The position numbers and the translations under genes were made by a program. DNA of 64,000 nucleotides, from NCBI RefSeq assembly GCF_914767665.1, contig NC_059501.1, positions 37,548,501 through 37,612,500 on the forward strand, given 5' to 3'. The DNA comes from Harmonia axyridis. Taxonomy: Eukaryota > Arthropoda > Insecta > Coleoptera > Coccinellidae. This document shows positions 19,851 through 33,146 of the stretch, piece by piece (within the stretch, counting starts at the first letter, position 1; each line of letters opens with the position of its first letter). Below the pieces are notes generated by a model. That model ran no database searches, had not been told where the DNA came from, and saw nothing but the letters and a program-made list of their open reading frames with translations.

Positions 19851-20429
19851 GATATAAAAACTATAGATTCGTGGAGCTTTAACTTAACACTGACACAAAC
19901 TCTTTTTGACACAGTCATTGAGACAAGATGCCTTCAACAAGCTTTCCATTTGTCAAAATAAGAATGCGCTAGGGACATTGTTGAGTTTTTTGTATTTAGA
20001 TAAAATCAAAAATTACTTCTTTTTTCTTATTATATTCCGATGAATCCATTCTGTTGCATTGCCTTTATCTACTCATCATCAATGAAATAACTTAAGTACG
20101 TGGCGTTGTTTGAGCTTTTTGTTTTATGATGGTTTGTCCTTGACGATTCTTTCAGTTCTCACAATTTAATTATATCCACTGGTAGATATTGAATATTTAC
20201 TTCAACATTGAATACAATATTTTCAACCAGCAAACTATTCTTCATTCGAATAGAGAGGTTGTTTTTTTTCTGGAAGATTGACTTCTACGATCCCGTCAAT
20301 GGTCTCTCTAACAACAGCATCATTCGAGGGTGTGTTTGGAGATACCAATGATTCTTGTAGGTGTGCAAACTTTTTTTCATGAGGCATTGGGTATTAGTTT
20401 ACATCTACGAGTTCATATAAAGTTTTTTG
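19851..20429. other. unassigned stretch
   Basis: Nothing recognised. Confidence 0.4.
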
Positions 20430-20693
20430 AGATTCTCTCCACTGAAGACAAGTCTAATATCAGCTAGATTAAGCATTCCATGTTATACCATTCCCACAAC
20501 TTTGAAAGTCTCACACAAGTTCTTCCAGATCCTCAAGCTTACGGTTTGGCCGCCACATTCATACTATTTGGCGTCTTTAGACTTTCGACAGTCAGATTCT
20601 TTGAATCCACATGTTAATGCCAAAAAGCTCCAGAACCTCGAAACATTGAAGGAAGAAATTAAACGCTATATGATGACATACCATAACAGATAG
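20430..20693 (+). pseudogene. C-terminal fragment of a Tc/mariner-type DDE transposase
   Basis: An open frame whose second half reads TVWPPHSYYLASLDF and later NLETLKEEIKRYM. This matches the pattern of the WPPRSPDLxPLDFFLWG motif, with the final catalytic Asp/Glu region, followed by an LKEEI helix seen in insect transposases of the DUF4817/DDE_3 kind. The key acidic position appears lost (YYLASLDF), and FLWG is missing, so this is a dead fragment. It may belong to the same element group as the remnant at 63485-64000. It is clearly not the same family as the Tc1 that starts 60 bp downstream. Confidence 0.45.
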
Positions 20694-20753
20694 GACAGCA
20701 AAACCGTTCCAGCCAGCACACCAGAATTGTTATGTCTTCCTCATAAGCCAAAA

Positions 20754-22004
20754 TATACTGACAAAGAAACTTCAACACCCAAAAGGAGCTGTTTAAGTTT
20801 TAATTTTTTTTTGGTGAAGCATAGACAGTATAGCAAGAAGTAAATGATTGAATTTGGAGACAAAAATCAGTTTTTGTTACTTCAATATTGTAGTTGTTTT
20901 TTGAAAGTTATTTAAATTTTACAACAAAGCTGTTCGAGGATATCCAAAGTCAATGTTTTCGTTGTACGCGGAATTTATCGCGAGCTAAGTGAATTTGAAA
21001 GAGGTCGAATTATTGCTCTACGGGGTTGTCATTTCGAGAAATCGCTAACTTACGAACAGAAATCCAACTACTGTTATGAGATGTTGTCAAGCGTGGTTCA
21101 AAAATGCCCAAAATCGGACGTCGAAGGGGCACAAATGGAGTTCAAGATCGACGTCTGAGACTTATGGACATTAGTGCGACAACTCGATCTTTGGCTGATG
21201 AGTAGTTAGGAGAACAAGGCCATCCTGTAACTGCCGAACGGTTTACTGCCAGATAATGTCTTTTGGACTGCAGCATAATCGACCCCATCTTTTTTACCTC
21301 TGACGGTTGAGCATCGCCGGCAACGATTACAGTGGTGCAGAGAAGTCAACATTGGAATGTGGAATGGCATCAGGTCGTCTTCTCGGATGAATCTCGATTG
21401 TCCTTGGGTGCACATAATGGCCGAAGACGTTTTAGACGACGTCGGGGAGAAAGACGTGAACCTCAGTTTTATGTTGAGCGTCATGTACACCGGACAGAAG
21501 GCGTTATGGTATGGGTGCTATTGCACATGCAAGTAGGTCACCTTTAGTATTTAGTCGAGGTAACATGACAGTGCTGCGTTACCTTCAAGAAATAGTGGAG
21601 CCATATGTTCTTCCTTACCTTAACTCACTCTAGAATCCAATATTTTAGCAAAATAATGCCAGACGTCATGTTGCCAGAGTTAGGTTTAACTTTTTCGAAG
21701 CGACCCATGTGAATCTTTTGCAATGGCCGCCCAGATCTCCCGATCTTTCACCCATAGAGCATTTTTGGGATCTGATGGGTAGAAGGCTCAGAAATTTACC
21801 CTAGTCCCCACGGACTTTGGCCGCTCTAAGACATAAAGTACAGTATCCCTCAAGAAGAAATAGACCATCTTATTGCATCAATGCCAAGACGTGTTGGGGA
21901 GTGTATATGTATATAAGCGCGGTGGACCAACACATTATCAACAAATTTATTAAAAAAAAATTGTAAACCCTTCTGGGTGGGATAATTTCTTTGTTAGTTG
22001 GTAT
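20754..22004 (+). mobile_element. degenerate Tc1-like transposon
   Basis: Length 1.25 kb. The left end reads tatactgacaaagaaactt and the right end, reverse-complemented, reads tataccaactaacaaagaaa, so imperfect inverted repeats are visible, followed by acccaaaagg/acccagaagg. A decayed transposase lies between. A truncated second copy is at 38405-38917 on the other strand. Confidence 0.82.
20960..21850 (+). pseudogene. Tc1 transposase pseudogene (DD34E type)
   Basis: Pieces of a Tc1 transposase in several frames. The helix-turn-helix region at 20970-21200 shows YRELSEFERGRII, NPTTVMRCCQAWF and a GRRRGTNGVQDRR-like linker. The catalytic core at 21330-21540 reads WNVEWHQVVFSDESRLSL, with the first catalytic Asp. 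The segment near 21655-21680 is the NARRHVARV region. LQWPPRSPDLSPIEHFWDLM at 21719-21780 carries the final Asp-to-Glu spacing typical of DD34E. Stops and frameshifts break it in at least three places, so it is inactive. Confidence 0.82.
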
Positions 22005-24489
22005 ATAATATTGTTTTGATACTAGAAGCCAAGTGTTACTGAACATTAGGATCATGCCGAAGCGTATAATTGTGGAAAGGTTCCCTCAAATAGGCAAAAA
22101 ATTGAAGCCCTGCACTGCAGAAAGTCCAACATAAAAGGGCCGATTGGTGATCCATAATTTATACTGCGATCAATTAAAATACCGTTTATATCACGAAACC
22201 ACGGCACCACCTACTTCGGCCTGTCAGATGCAAAAACAACTGACAATTTAAAGTGCGCGGTCCTGATTTCGAGTTCGTTCATCAATTCACAATTTGTTCA
22301 ATAGAACATCGAAGCCATGTTAACGAATTTCCGTTCGTCAAAAATAATTGAATGTTCATATATAATGGGAAACTTCATACGCAGATCTGCGTTCGAATAA
22401 TGCGCATAAATTTGCGGCGGCTAATAGGTTATGTCGCGGCGATGAAATGGAAATAATGATGAAATTCAGATTTTCTTGATTTGATAAATTGAACGCCCTG
22501 GTATTTCCAGCGATTCCGAACACAATTTACTGATCTGCCTCTCTAATTCTATCGATGTGGTCTGTAGCAACGGCTCAATCCCCGTAATTTGGAATAGAAT
22601 ATTTACCTAAAATTTCACGGTAATTTCTCATTCATAGTATATCTGCCGGAATTGAGTGCTCAAATCAGAACAGTTCAGAAATTAATTTCAAATATGAACA
22701 GTAAAAAGATTGAAGGTGATATTTATATTGACTACCAGTACTTTTAAATGAACCTCGGTACTTAGCATATATGTGTCGATTTGGTTGTTTCTATTGGCTA
22801 AAAAAGTCTACGTCCCGTCTGAGTGCTAATTTGGATACTTTAATGGGCTGCAGCAATTCTTAATAATCTTTCTTCTGAAATGAGCATTTTTACTCGGTTT
22901 CAGTTCGTTATGCAACTATTTTTTTTATTTGAATGGAGTTCAAAGCCACTTGAAGTATGTTAGAATATTGCTAATATACAAAAGTTTTTCATGTTTATTA
23001 GGACAGGGTATTTATTGATTTTTTGAGTGCGCCTTTGTGAATAGGTCCCAGTATGATAGTTCGAAATTCGAAATAGTATATGTCGATTTGGTCACTTTCA
23101 TTGCTCTATATAGTACATGGGTACCGCGTGGCAATTTGATCGTTCTAATTATGGGAGTTGTGTTCATTTTCCATATTTCATCAGTAGAACTGGTTTGATT
23201 ACGACGATGATCTTTGGTAAAATTTTGTGGAACATGTTGAAAAGCTTAAGATGAATATTGTGCGATGATCAAATCTATTCCTTCAGTTGCTTTCAAAGTC
23301 GGTAATGATACGTTGAGTTCTGAAAAAAATGATTTCGCATCCTAAGGACCGTCATTCGGACTGAAGCAAAGATATTTGGTAGAATATTTGATAGGAAAAG
23401 GACTAGGAGAAATTTAGGCCGTAAATGGTCCTATACAAAATTCACTATTTTAGGTGAATAGCAAGAATTTCCGTATCTTGTTTTCTTCTTTTATTTTTAT
23501 CCGAATATTTTTGTTGAACTCAATTATTGCTTATTTTATTTTTATGATATCTAGGAGATCCTAATTCCATCAAATCTAAACACTGCAAACCCAACAGATC
23601 TCTTGTCCCATATCCACTATCTGAATCTATCAGCTCTATTGATTTACCGACTTTATTATATTATTTGTTCTATTAACACCAATTCTGTGAATCTATCAGT
23701 TCAACGATGGACATGATCAAATTTATAACAGCGTATGTTCTCAAGATTTACGTAAGTGAATTATATGGATGCAACTTTTGTAATGTTTAAATTCTTAGCG
23801 AACAATGAAACTGATGATTGTATAAATATGAAGGTTTCATTTAGATTTATGGGGATTCACCAGATTAAATACAACTTGAGAGCCAGTGCACATGAGCTGG
23901 AAAGTAATCAAGATGTCGCGACAGTTTTCAATGGCTTGGGCAGAAATACGTTGTCAAATACCTGATAGCTATCAGCGTCTCATTTGCATTGCCCCTTTAT
24001 ACTGTCAACATCGAAACATGTTGGTAATTGACCATAATTCACACCTCTTCAAAATATAGGATATTTTCTTCATTCAAATAAAATACTGTGTAAGATGTAA
24101 CATGTAAAACAATGGCATTCGTTAGGAATTATATGAAAAGAACACCAGCCTGCCGCTTAGGTAACAGACATATTATCACCTAACGGGTACTTGGAGCGGC
24201 TTCTATTCATTCCACTGAATTTCAGTGAATTTACACATAATTCAATGGAATAAAATTAATGACAGCCTCTCCTTTAGGGATGACCCATTGGTTGCTTGTT
24301 GTTGGTTTGTTGTACTATTGACAGGCTTGTGCACTTTTTTCAAATTCCTTATTTTAATATGGAAGATCATTCATAAGGGTTGTGAGCCATTTATAAAACA
24401 AGCTGGAAAGAAAAGGTTTCTAACTGATCTCTGGGAACACCAATATCAATCTCATATCATAAAAATAATAACGATAACTTGAAAGAATA
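22005..24489. other. unassigned stretch, 2.5 kb
   Basis: No gene or element recognised. The phrases tgtcgatttggttgtttc (22772) and tgtcgatttggtcacttt (23081) hint at a weak repeat of about 60 bp. Open frames of 60-85 codons (23756-23965, 24225-24482) have no domains. Confidence 0.4.
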
Positions 24490-24975
24490 TTTTTTATCAT
24501 TCCACTGAACGAAAAGAGTACGTAAATACAACGAAAAAGTACGTTGGGCCAATTAATTTATTAATCACAATAAAGCCAGTGGACGCCAACGAATTATTTT
24601 GTACATTGGGAGTATGTTGATATAAAAATTATAAATATAAATGTTAATTCAACGTACGAATTCGTTGAATCAATGTACGATATTTATTATTGAAATGAAC
24701 GAGTTCGTTGGCCCAATGAATGAGTTTCGTTGTCGGAGTGAAAATTGTTCATTGGATTAACTAACTTCGTACGTTAATTCAACGTACGTATTTATTGAAT
24801 CAATACGTAACATGAATGTCAACTTATTCATGTTACGTTTCTACAGTTTCGTTGTCTTTTTGCAAAACCGAATAGTATTGAATTTGTTCGTTGGCATAAT
24901 GAAAAGTACATTGTAGGTAGGTACCTCGCAACGTACGTAAGGTCGATGAACGGCATTCATTGATATTACGAACAA
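24490..24975. repeat. internally repetitive block with cgtacg and cgttgg motifs
   Basis: Near-palindromic aacgtacg/cgtacgtt and attcgttgaatcaatgtacg-type motifs recur many times (about 24535, 24650-24690, 24760-24800, 24930). gttcgttgg recurs at 24706 and 24888. Copies are in both orientations. It is probably a decayed MITE or minisatellite; no ends were defined. Confidence 0.4.
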
Positions 24976-26574
24976 TATTTTTTTCAGTGTCATTCATCAC
25001 ATACAAAACATTTTGGGTAATAACGTATGTCTCGAAAGTTTTGGCAAATTTCAACTGTATGGAAAAAAAATTTGAAATTCGGAAAGGTCGAGTTATCTCG
25101 GAGAAGAACAGTCATTCATCAAGACGTTTTGGTGTAAATATTGTAAGAGAAAGTAATGTCCACAATATATGCCAAATCAGTTATCTCAAATATCGAGATC
25201 TTGTGCACTTTTTTTTTCAAATAATGAAGTAATCGTCATGAGTAATTTCTAAAATAATGGAAGATTTTACACCGATAATATCGAAAATTGTCCAGACAAG
25301 CTTCTGTTATCATTATGCACTCAAAATTGGTTCAATGCTCAAAAAACGACAACCGCCAAATTTACCGCAAGCCTGGCCAATTGAGGATTTCTGGGCTATT
25401 TTCTCTAGAAAAGTGCCCAATAGAGGGTAGAAAGTGTCTGACAAGTATATCGACGGATCTTTAGCAAAATTCGGGAAGATTATCTTCGAACGTTCCAAGG
25501 CTTGATGTACCTTCATATTCAATTCAAAATAAAAATGTGTTGTTATACAAATTTTAATAAAATCAGTTCTGAACAACTGTGAGAAGAAATTCGTAACAAA
25601 CCTTTTGAGACATTAAGTGATGAGACTAAAGCTACGCGTTCCAAAATTTTAGAGCTTTCTGTATTGGGTCAAATTTTTGAATCCTAGACATTGAATTTCC
25701 GGCTTGAGCATTGTTCACCATCCCATTACACCCGGTTTGTGCAGGTGTGGAATTAATAGAAAGCCAAACAAAGGCGGTTCAACACTGAAATGAAGAATGC
25801 AAGCGGTCCGGTTGAAAATCTTAACCCAAACGGTGGCATGGACTTCAGAGTTTGATATATTAAGGTACGTTAATAAAGATTGGGCTGGCTGAGCTGGCAG
25901 TCGGAAACCATGTTGGCTCAGGTGGCGCCCTGTCCAATTAGTAGTGTTATGGCCGGGACTGTGCTAATATCTATAAATTGTTGGATAATCCGAAATATAA
26001 ACATCCATGCTTTGACATGATTCAACACCGATTTCGAAGCTATTCAATTAAAATGTTTCAATTGATGAAAATCCATATCAACCACAATCATTATTATGTA
26101 TCTGATGTCTATCAGCTGGTATCTCTTTTTAGTGAATTTCGATCAGGCTGATTTCGATCAACAATATATCAATATAAATAATATTTCGGGAATATCATAA
26201 TATTGTATATTATTGAAGAGAAGATTTCCGTTTGATGTTTCATTTCACCATTATTACAAAACAACATGTCTTGAAAAATTTTCTGAGCTATGTGAAAATC
26301 TTCAGTATCAACCTAAAGTGCTTCAAGACATATCCAGAAATTTATTATTCAAAATCTCTGTTCAAAAATAGTTGAAATTCTTCTTGAGCTGAGTCATGGA
26401 TCGAGTTGGACATGGAAACCAGCAAAAACAAAAACCAAAAAATAATTCATTTGTTTGCTGGTTTGCATGTCCAGCTCGATCTATGGCTCAGCTCAGAAAG
26501 AATTTCAACTATCTTTGCATAGTATAGGTATAGTGAGAATACTTAACGGAATAATTATCATAAGAGAAGACTTA
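24976..26574. other. unassigned stretch
   Basis: No supported feature. One short inverted pair lies near 26400-26480: tgagctgagtcatggatcga against tcgatctatggctcagctca. Confidence 0.4.
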
Positions 26575-26589
26575 TGGCAACCATGATGG

Positions 26590-27004
26590 AGCTCTGAAAT
26601 TTGAACATTATACAGGCACCTTTTTATATAGAATCCAGTGGTGTGCTCGTATTTTCAGAAGGGTTTTTAATTACGAATCTTTGACCCAAACTTATGTTTT
26701 TCCAAATGGAAACATTAGATTTCTGTGCCATTTTATGAAAGCTAAATTTTTCCTGATTTTAAAAATATCTCGAGAACTATAAGACTTGGATCTCTTTTTT
26801 CGAAATGAGAATATATCAGAAAGAAGATCTTGGATATCTTGTTATTTTTCAGAAACGCCCTGTAACTCGTGAACGAATCATGATATCCATGATCTGCTTT
26901 CTGATATCTTATTAATTCAAAAAAAAAGAATTGGAGTCCTTGAAGATTATTCCTTTAAATCTTATAGTTCTCGAGATGCTCTCAGTAAGCTTGGAACACC
27001 CTGG
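26590..27004. repeat. solo arm of the acagggt foldback family
   Basis: Segments such as ttatacaggcacc, agaatccagtggtgtgctcg and ttttaattacgaa match in order one arm of the complete foldback at 40873-42427. The 26930-27004 end (tctcgagatgctctcagt, acaccctg) matches 5228-5332. It appears to be a composite or a diverged subfamily. Confidence 0.7.
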
Positions 27005-27863
27005 ACTATACAGAAAATGAAAATTCGATGAGAGTTTTTCACTACTTTTTGCATAAATTGGTTGACTGTGAAAGTGTATTCTGAATGAACAATTATTAAA
27101 TTTGAATGAATAATACATAATTTGTATTTCATCGTTTATCATGTTTTACTTTCAGACTTAATAAAGAGTTTTCCAATAAGAGGTTTCATTTTGATACTAA
27201 AGAAATATTATATTCTAAGAAAAATCAATACATGTTTATTTCATTGCCAAGGTAGAGGAAAATGATATCAGTCAAATGCAGCATCATATCCTATTCATGA
27301 AGACTAAAGATATTAAATCACAAGATCTCGGTGGCCAATTATAATTATTATATATATAATTATAATAACACTTATCTGAATGAAACTTATCTTGCAAAAA
27401 CGCAATTTTTTATGCTTGTGTGGCACGGAGAGTCGTCTTGATAAAAATGAACATTGTCCATAATTATTCGGCCATAAAATTCATTAATCATGGCTAATTC
27501 CCAAGATCGACGAGGAATCGACAAAATTGGGTTTTTGTCAACACTATGGGCTACAGCAGCAATTTTCTGAGTTCGATAACTTATTCGAACAACTCAAATT
27601 TTTCCAACAGTTTCACTATTGCCGTATGAGAAAGTGCTTTATTTTTGCGAACTGTGACAGAAAAAGTTTCACGATTTTTGTAGTGAATTTTATCAATTTC
27701 AAAGCGTTTTTGATGCGTGTATATTGCATTTTTAGTAATGGCATATTTTATACTTATCAAATGTAGATAATATCTCCAAAGGTGATACCTGCCGAGTTAG
27801 CTGGCTTTTAAAATGTAAACCTTTTATTGAAAAACGCATTATTAATTGTAACACGTGTATACT
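27005..27863. other. unassigned stretch
   Basis: A small palindromic AT tract (ataattataatt) lies near 27340-27365. The rest is unassigned. Confidence 0.4.
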
Positions 27864-28633
27864 TAGAGTTGCACAAGTTTGACTTGAATGTTTGAAATTG
27901 ACTTGAGTGTGACTTGAAATTAAGTCAAACTCAAGTTAATACTTCTGAAAAATAATTTAAGTCAATTCAAACTGGAAAATAGTTACAGGTTTGAAAATTC
28001 AAACTGCTTGTCAAACTAGTTTGAAAAATAATTTATTTAGAAGATATGCTTTGAATGGGTAAAATTTTTATTCTAATTCTAGTAAGTTGTTATAAGAAAT
28101 ACCTATATTAATTCAAAACAAAAAAAGATACATTATTTTGAACTTTTTTTCAATCAACGCCAACCTGTCACCTCAAAATTCTTCGTGAAAAGTAAGGTTT
28201 TTACTTCAAAACTTCTTACAAATTGAGTGAATGCTGTGCACAAGAAATCTGGCACTAGAACCCCCAGCAAATAAAAATTATAATAAAAGAAACCGCATAT
28301 TTTTAACTTTGAGAATAAAGGAGCTGCCATCCAAAAACTGTTTTGACAATTTTCTAATGGTATTTACAGGGATGGGGATCTTCAAAATCAGACACACTTT
28401 GTTCTAGGTACGTATTCCGACCTCCATGAGCTACATGAAAAAAGTTCAGGGTTCAGGCATTACGCAAAGGAAGAGTACAGGTTCAGACACTTTGCGCAAT
28501 ATGATATTCAAACTTCAAACTGTTTGAAGAAATTTTATTTCAAGCCAAACCTAAGGATACAGAAATTAAGTCCAGTCAAACTTTTTCACATAAAAAGTTT
28601 GATTCTCAAGTAAGTCAATTCTTTATCATTCTA
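27864..28633. mobile_element. MITE-like element rich in caagtttgacttg motifs
   Basis: The ends tagagttgcacaagtttgac and (reverse-complemented) tagaatgataaagaattgac are imperfect inverted repeats. The subterminal 150 bp on each side is filled with variants of caagtttgact and agtcaaact in both orientations, a pattern typical of non-autonomous hAT-like elements. No target duplication was found, so the class is uncertain. Confidence 0.5.
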
Positions 28634-31423
28634 AATTCTGAAATAGCCACGGACATTAATGTACATAAAATTGTCCAGTTATTTAAGGCAGTCTGGTATT
28701 TCATTCAAACTGTTGATTTTGCACATAACGTTATTCAAAAAGTATCCGACCTGTCTGTTAATCGAGAGCAAAAACCCTTGGAAATATTAATTATGCGGAA
28801 ACTACTTTGGAATATTCAATAATTCCCCCGAGGGAAGAGAGGAAAACGATGGAAAGCACGTTCGTGGTCGACCGAACGGAGCAACCTGCGTTATCCGATA
28901 TTTTCCTATTGGAATCTTTGCATCTGCTCCTTTATACACATTTCGGATAGCAACGATGGCCAGTGGAAAATAAACTCAACGGCCAGTGAGATATAGAGAC
29001 CGTTTTTGGATGAATTATTGCCATTTGTGGCTTCATAAATTTTCTCTGTAATAAAATTCGGTTTATCTGAATTTCGTTATATTTTCATATTATCAACTCT
29101 CTAGTTTATATCCGACGAATACCTCATGGAACAGAATGCCCTATTTCACGACTTGATCTCTACAATAGCGTTACAGAAGATTTTTATTCTCTATAACTGA
29201 TAACGACAAACATATAATTCTTCAAAACAAAAACAAAATTTGTCCACGACTGTTACAAATTATTCATTGAAATCAAAAACGAAACAAAATAGAAAATAAA
29301 AAGATAAAAAAAGATTCGAAGGAATAAAACCATTGAGAGCATATAAGTAAGTGAATGAACGACTTTGAATGAAAAACAAAACGAGATCACATTAATGATG
29401 AAAAATTCAATGTGAGAAAAAATGAGTATGCAAAATCTAGAAGGGTTGTAAAAGCATGTAACATATTGAATTCGTTTGTTTGTTTCACATTAGCATCGAC
29501 TGAATGAGCACAAATCAGAGTGAAGGAATTTGAAAAAGGCCTAAGAACAGGAGGGAATCAACAATGGCTGAAGAATCGTAATCTCTATCAAATGAGTGTT
29601 CATTCCGAAAAAGGTAAGTGCTACCTTATGCTGAATTCTATTCATAAACAGAAGAACCATAAGATACATTTCATGTATAACTAACAGAGGTATAATTTTA
29701 GAAAATGTTCCGTCAAAACTTCTTATATTTTAATATTAACATTTCCACAAGTCATATCACTTCAATCATAAATAACCGAATAGCTAGAGAAGAGTGGTTC
29801 AAATGAGACGAATGAGGTGTATACATTCCGCATTATTAGCAATAAAAAGACGTTTTGCATCAAACATTTTCTTATTTTTTTTATACTCACTACACTAAAC
29901 ATTTCAGAATATTTCATTTGTCTTCAAATATAAAACCTTTCACTATAACAGATTGATCAAGAAAGGAACTTGGACTCAACAATTTTATTTTTGAAAATTT
30001 CCATTAATAATTCAATGGAAATTTTCATAAATAAAACTGTTAGCTCCGAGTTCTCTCCTGAACAATAACGATGCACTTAAACAATTCTTCGTGACAAGAA
30101 CCTGAATATTATAATTTATTGCGAAATTGATTCCTCGCGTATCCCTTGGTGAAACATAATTTCAATATTAATAAAAATATGACCGTAAGAAATTTTTTTT
30201 CATGATGACCTCAAAACTACGTATTTGATTGAAAAAAATTTTTGCATAGAACCATAGAAAATTCGAGAATAAGATTGAAAATTTGAAAAAACATAATAAT
30301 CACCCCAAAAACATAACTGACAACATTGACACCCTAATTACCACCCAGTTTTAGCATAACTCTCAAATAAGTCCATTGAATTCAACTAAACGAAACTAAA
30401 TGAAGATCGCTATCATATTCCATTATTTTTGACATAATTTAATTCATTCTTTTTATCTTGATTATTCAGATGGATTGTATTATTGGATCTCTGAATCTGC
30501 GGACGTCTGAACGAACTAAAAGTAAATCTTTCGTAATCCTCACTGAAATGAGAGCAAGGGCTTATGGTAGTAATTAATTTTGAAATGATTTGTAAAGCAG
30601 GAAATTATGTAACTAAGCAACGACAGAACTGATTACAGAAAAATCATAATTCTGATTCATGAATTCTGAATTGTTAGTGCAAAAATAATTTCATCCCTTT
30701 CAAGAAATGTTTATATTCTCAAATATAATATCCAAAGCTATTCAGAAACGTTTTTATTTTATAAACAAATACATAAACCAATCACTACACCTATTCGGGG
30801 AGACAGAGTTTTTTCTGAGGTTTTTATCTGTTCTCCTGTTTCATATACGTTGAGATATTTGAGCCCAGTTTACATTTGCTCTGCTAATACTATGATTCAT
30901 CGACATTTGTATTGCTCTTTCTCAAAAGAATACATACTTATATTAGAATATTTCAGAAAATTTGCAAAAATTCATCATTAAGCTAATTGAAATTTCAAAT
31001 ACCAATATACCGTCAATTTACCTGTAGGTGAATTTGAATACATTGTTCCTCATAATTCAATATATTAATTGTAATGGTTGAAAATCAGGCTATGAAATTA
31101 AATAAAATCATTACTGTGATAGAATCTCAATAATGTCACTACATTAGTAAAACCTCAACGTCCTGAATGCACTTTGAACGGCATTTATTGACAGTTTTCC
31201 ATTTTATTAATTCATTTTCAGTATAGTTTACGATTTTTACAATAGATATTACTTTCAAATCACTGAACACTCTCATATTCTTCAATGTTAGACTTAAATC
31301 TTCCTCTTTCAATAAAATGAGTAAGTGGAGATATGCATTATGAAACATCAATTAATACCGGAAAAGATGCAATACCTAAGGATGCAGCTCTCCAAAAAAA
31401 TAACGCATGACTTTTTGTGAAGA
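28634..31423. other. unassigned stretch, 2.8 kb
   Basis: No gene recognised. A GC-richer island at about 28820-28990 stands out from the AT-rich background and could be a regulatory or untranslated element, but this is composition only. Confidence 0.4.
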
Positions 31424-33146
31424 TTGTTAGCTAATGACTTCAATAAATACCTAGTGAAAGTTATTCAGAATATTCAATTAGGTCAGGAAAGTACCCCTTT
31501 TGTTAATATTATCCCAGAGAATGATAGGTCGATGTTTCTGCAACCTGTAAGTGTTGCTGAGTTGGTTGAATTATCGAATCATTTGAAAAATGAACACTGC
31601 AGTGGTTATGATGGTAATACTAGTTATTATTGTTAAATCATCAATTACAGTAATTTCCACTATAAACTGTTATATATTGAATAACTCAATGAAATTCTCA
31701 ATCTTCCCGAATAAGTTTAAGCATGCTCTGATAAAACCACTTTTCAAAAAGGGTTAAGTATCCAAATGATCTTGACAACTATAGACCAATAAGTTTATTA
31801 CCCGCTTTTTCCAGAATATTTGAATAAGTGATGTGTTCAAGACAGCTCAGTGTTATGGATCAGTGTAATCTTTTTTCCCAATGTCAACATGGATATTTGC
31901 GGGGAAGATCGACTGATACTGCTATTTATCAGTTCATAAATGCAACTATAGATCATTTAGAAAACAAAAATTTAGCTTTGGGTCTTTTTATAGATCTAAA
32001 TAAAGCTTATGATTGTGTGGATCATGATATTTTACTACAGAAACTTGATAGGTATGGTGTTAGGGGTAGGGCTAATGATTGGATACGGTCGTTCCTCTCA
32101 GATAGGTGTCAACAGATTGTTGTTGATAATAAGGTTAAATCTGAAGTTTCTTTTATTGATGTGGGTATAGATAAGGGTAGTCTTGCCGGAACTACTCTGT
32201 TTATAATCTACATAAATGATTTGCCATTGTCATTGCATAAATATCTCATCACTAATTACGTTGATGACACCAATATTTGTTACATGGAAATAATTGAACA
32301 AACAAAGAATTGCTACAATGAGGTGGTTAGTTTTCTATGAATAGGCTAGTGATAAATACTTCAAAAACAAGTTTGGTGTTATTTCGTACTAAACAATCAC
32401 AAACATCTACACCAAGCAGTATTACTCTTGAAAATAATATAATAGAACCTGTATCAAGTACAAAATTCCTTGGCGTACAAATACATAGATGCATTTCTGG
32501 ATTGGGAGATACATATAAATAAAGTTTATTTGAGATAAGCCAGTGTTGGTTATGGAATCAGGGTTGTTGCTCAGTATACTTTGAAAATACTATATCATGC
32601 GAATTGTGAATCGATCATTAGATTTGGAATCATTTTCTGGGGTGGCAACTCTAGAGCCCAATCAATATTCATAGCTCAGAAAGGAATTATTAGGACTATA
32701 TGCAAAATAAAGTACAGGGATTCATGTAGAGGTAAATTCAGAAATAGGAATATAATGACGGTATATGCTTTGTATATTTATAAATGTTTATTGTTTGTTT
32801 TTAAAAAATAAAGATAAGTTTGATATGGGAGTCATAACTATAATACAAGAACTCAAGATTTATTGTATCCTTATCATAGATTAGCCTTGAGTGGAAAAGG
32901 TTCTCATTATATGTGTATTAAAATATTCAATAGACTACCTAATTATATTAAATGCTGTGACAGTTTATATAGATTTAAGAAAATTGTTAAGAGAATGTTA
33001 ATTCATTTGGAAACTTACAATTATGGGGATTACTTTGTTTATGAAAACTTGTTGATTTAAATTCTTTATTCTGATGTCATTTCATCTTTTATATATCTTA
33101 TGTTGTGTAAAACTTGAAGGAAGAAAATTATCTATTTATCTATCCA
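31424..33146 (+). pseudogene. degenerate Jockey-type LINE (RT and C-terminal tail)
   Basis: Four frame-shifted blocks of one ORF2. 31424-31636: FNKYLVKV, PVSVAELVELSNHLKNE, GYDG (start of RT). 31828-32340: LFIDLNKAYDCVDHDILLQKL (motif A, catalytic Asp), WIRSFLSDR, a decayed GSLAGTTLF in place of PQGSVLGPLLF, then YINDLP and NYVDDTN (catalytic YxDD). 32337-32522: TSKTSLVLFRTKQ and SSTKFLGVQI. 32581-33060: the C-terminal tail IRFGIIFWGGN, IAQKGIIRTICKIKYRDSCR, YALYIYKCLLF, IKIFNRLPNYIK. The endonuclease is absent and the 3' end is a (tatc)-like short repeat near 33127-33146. Inactive. Confidence 0.85.
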
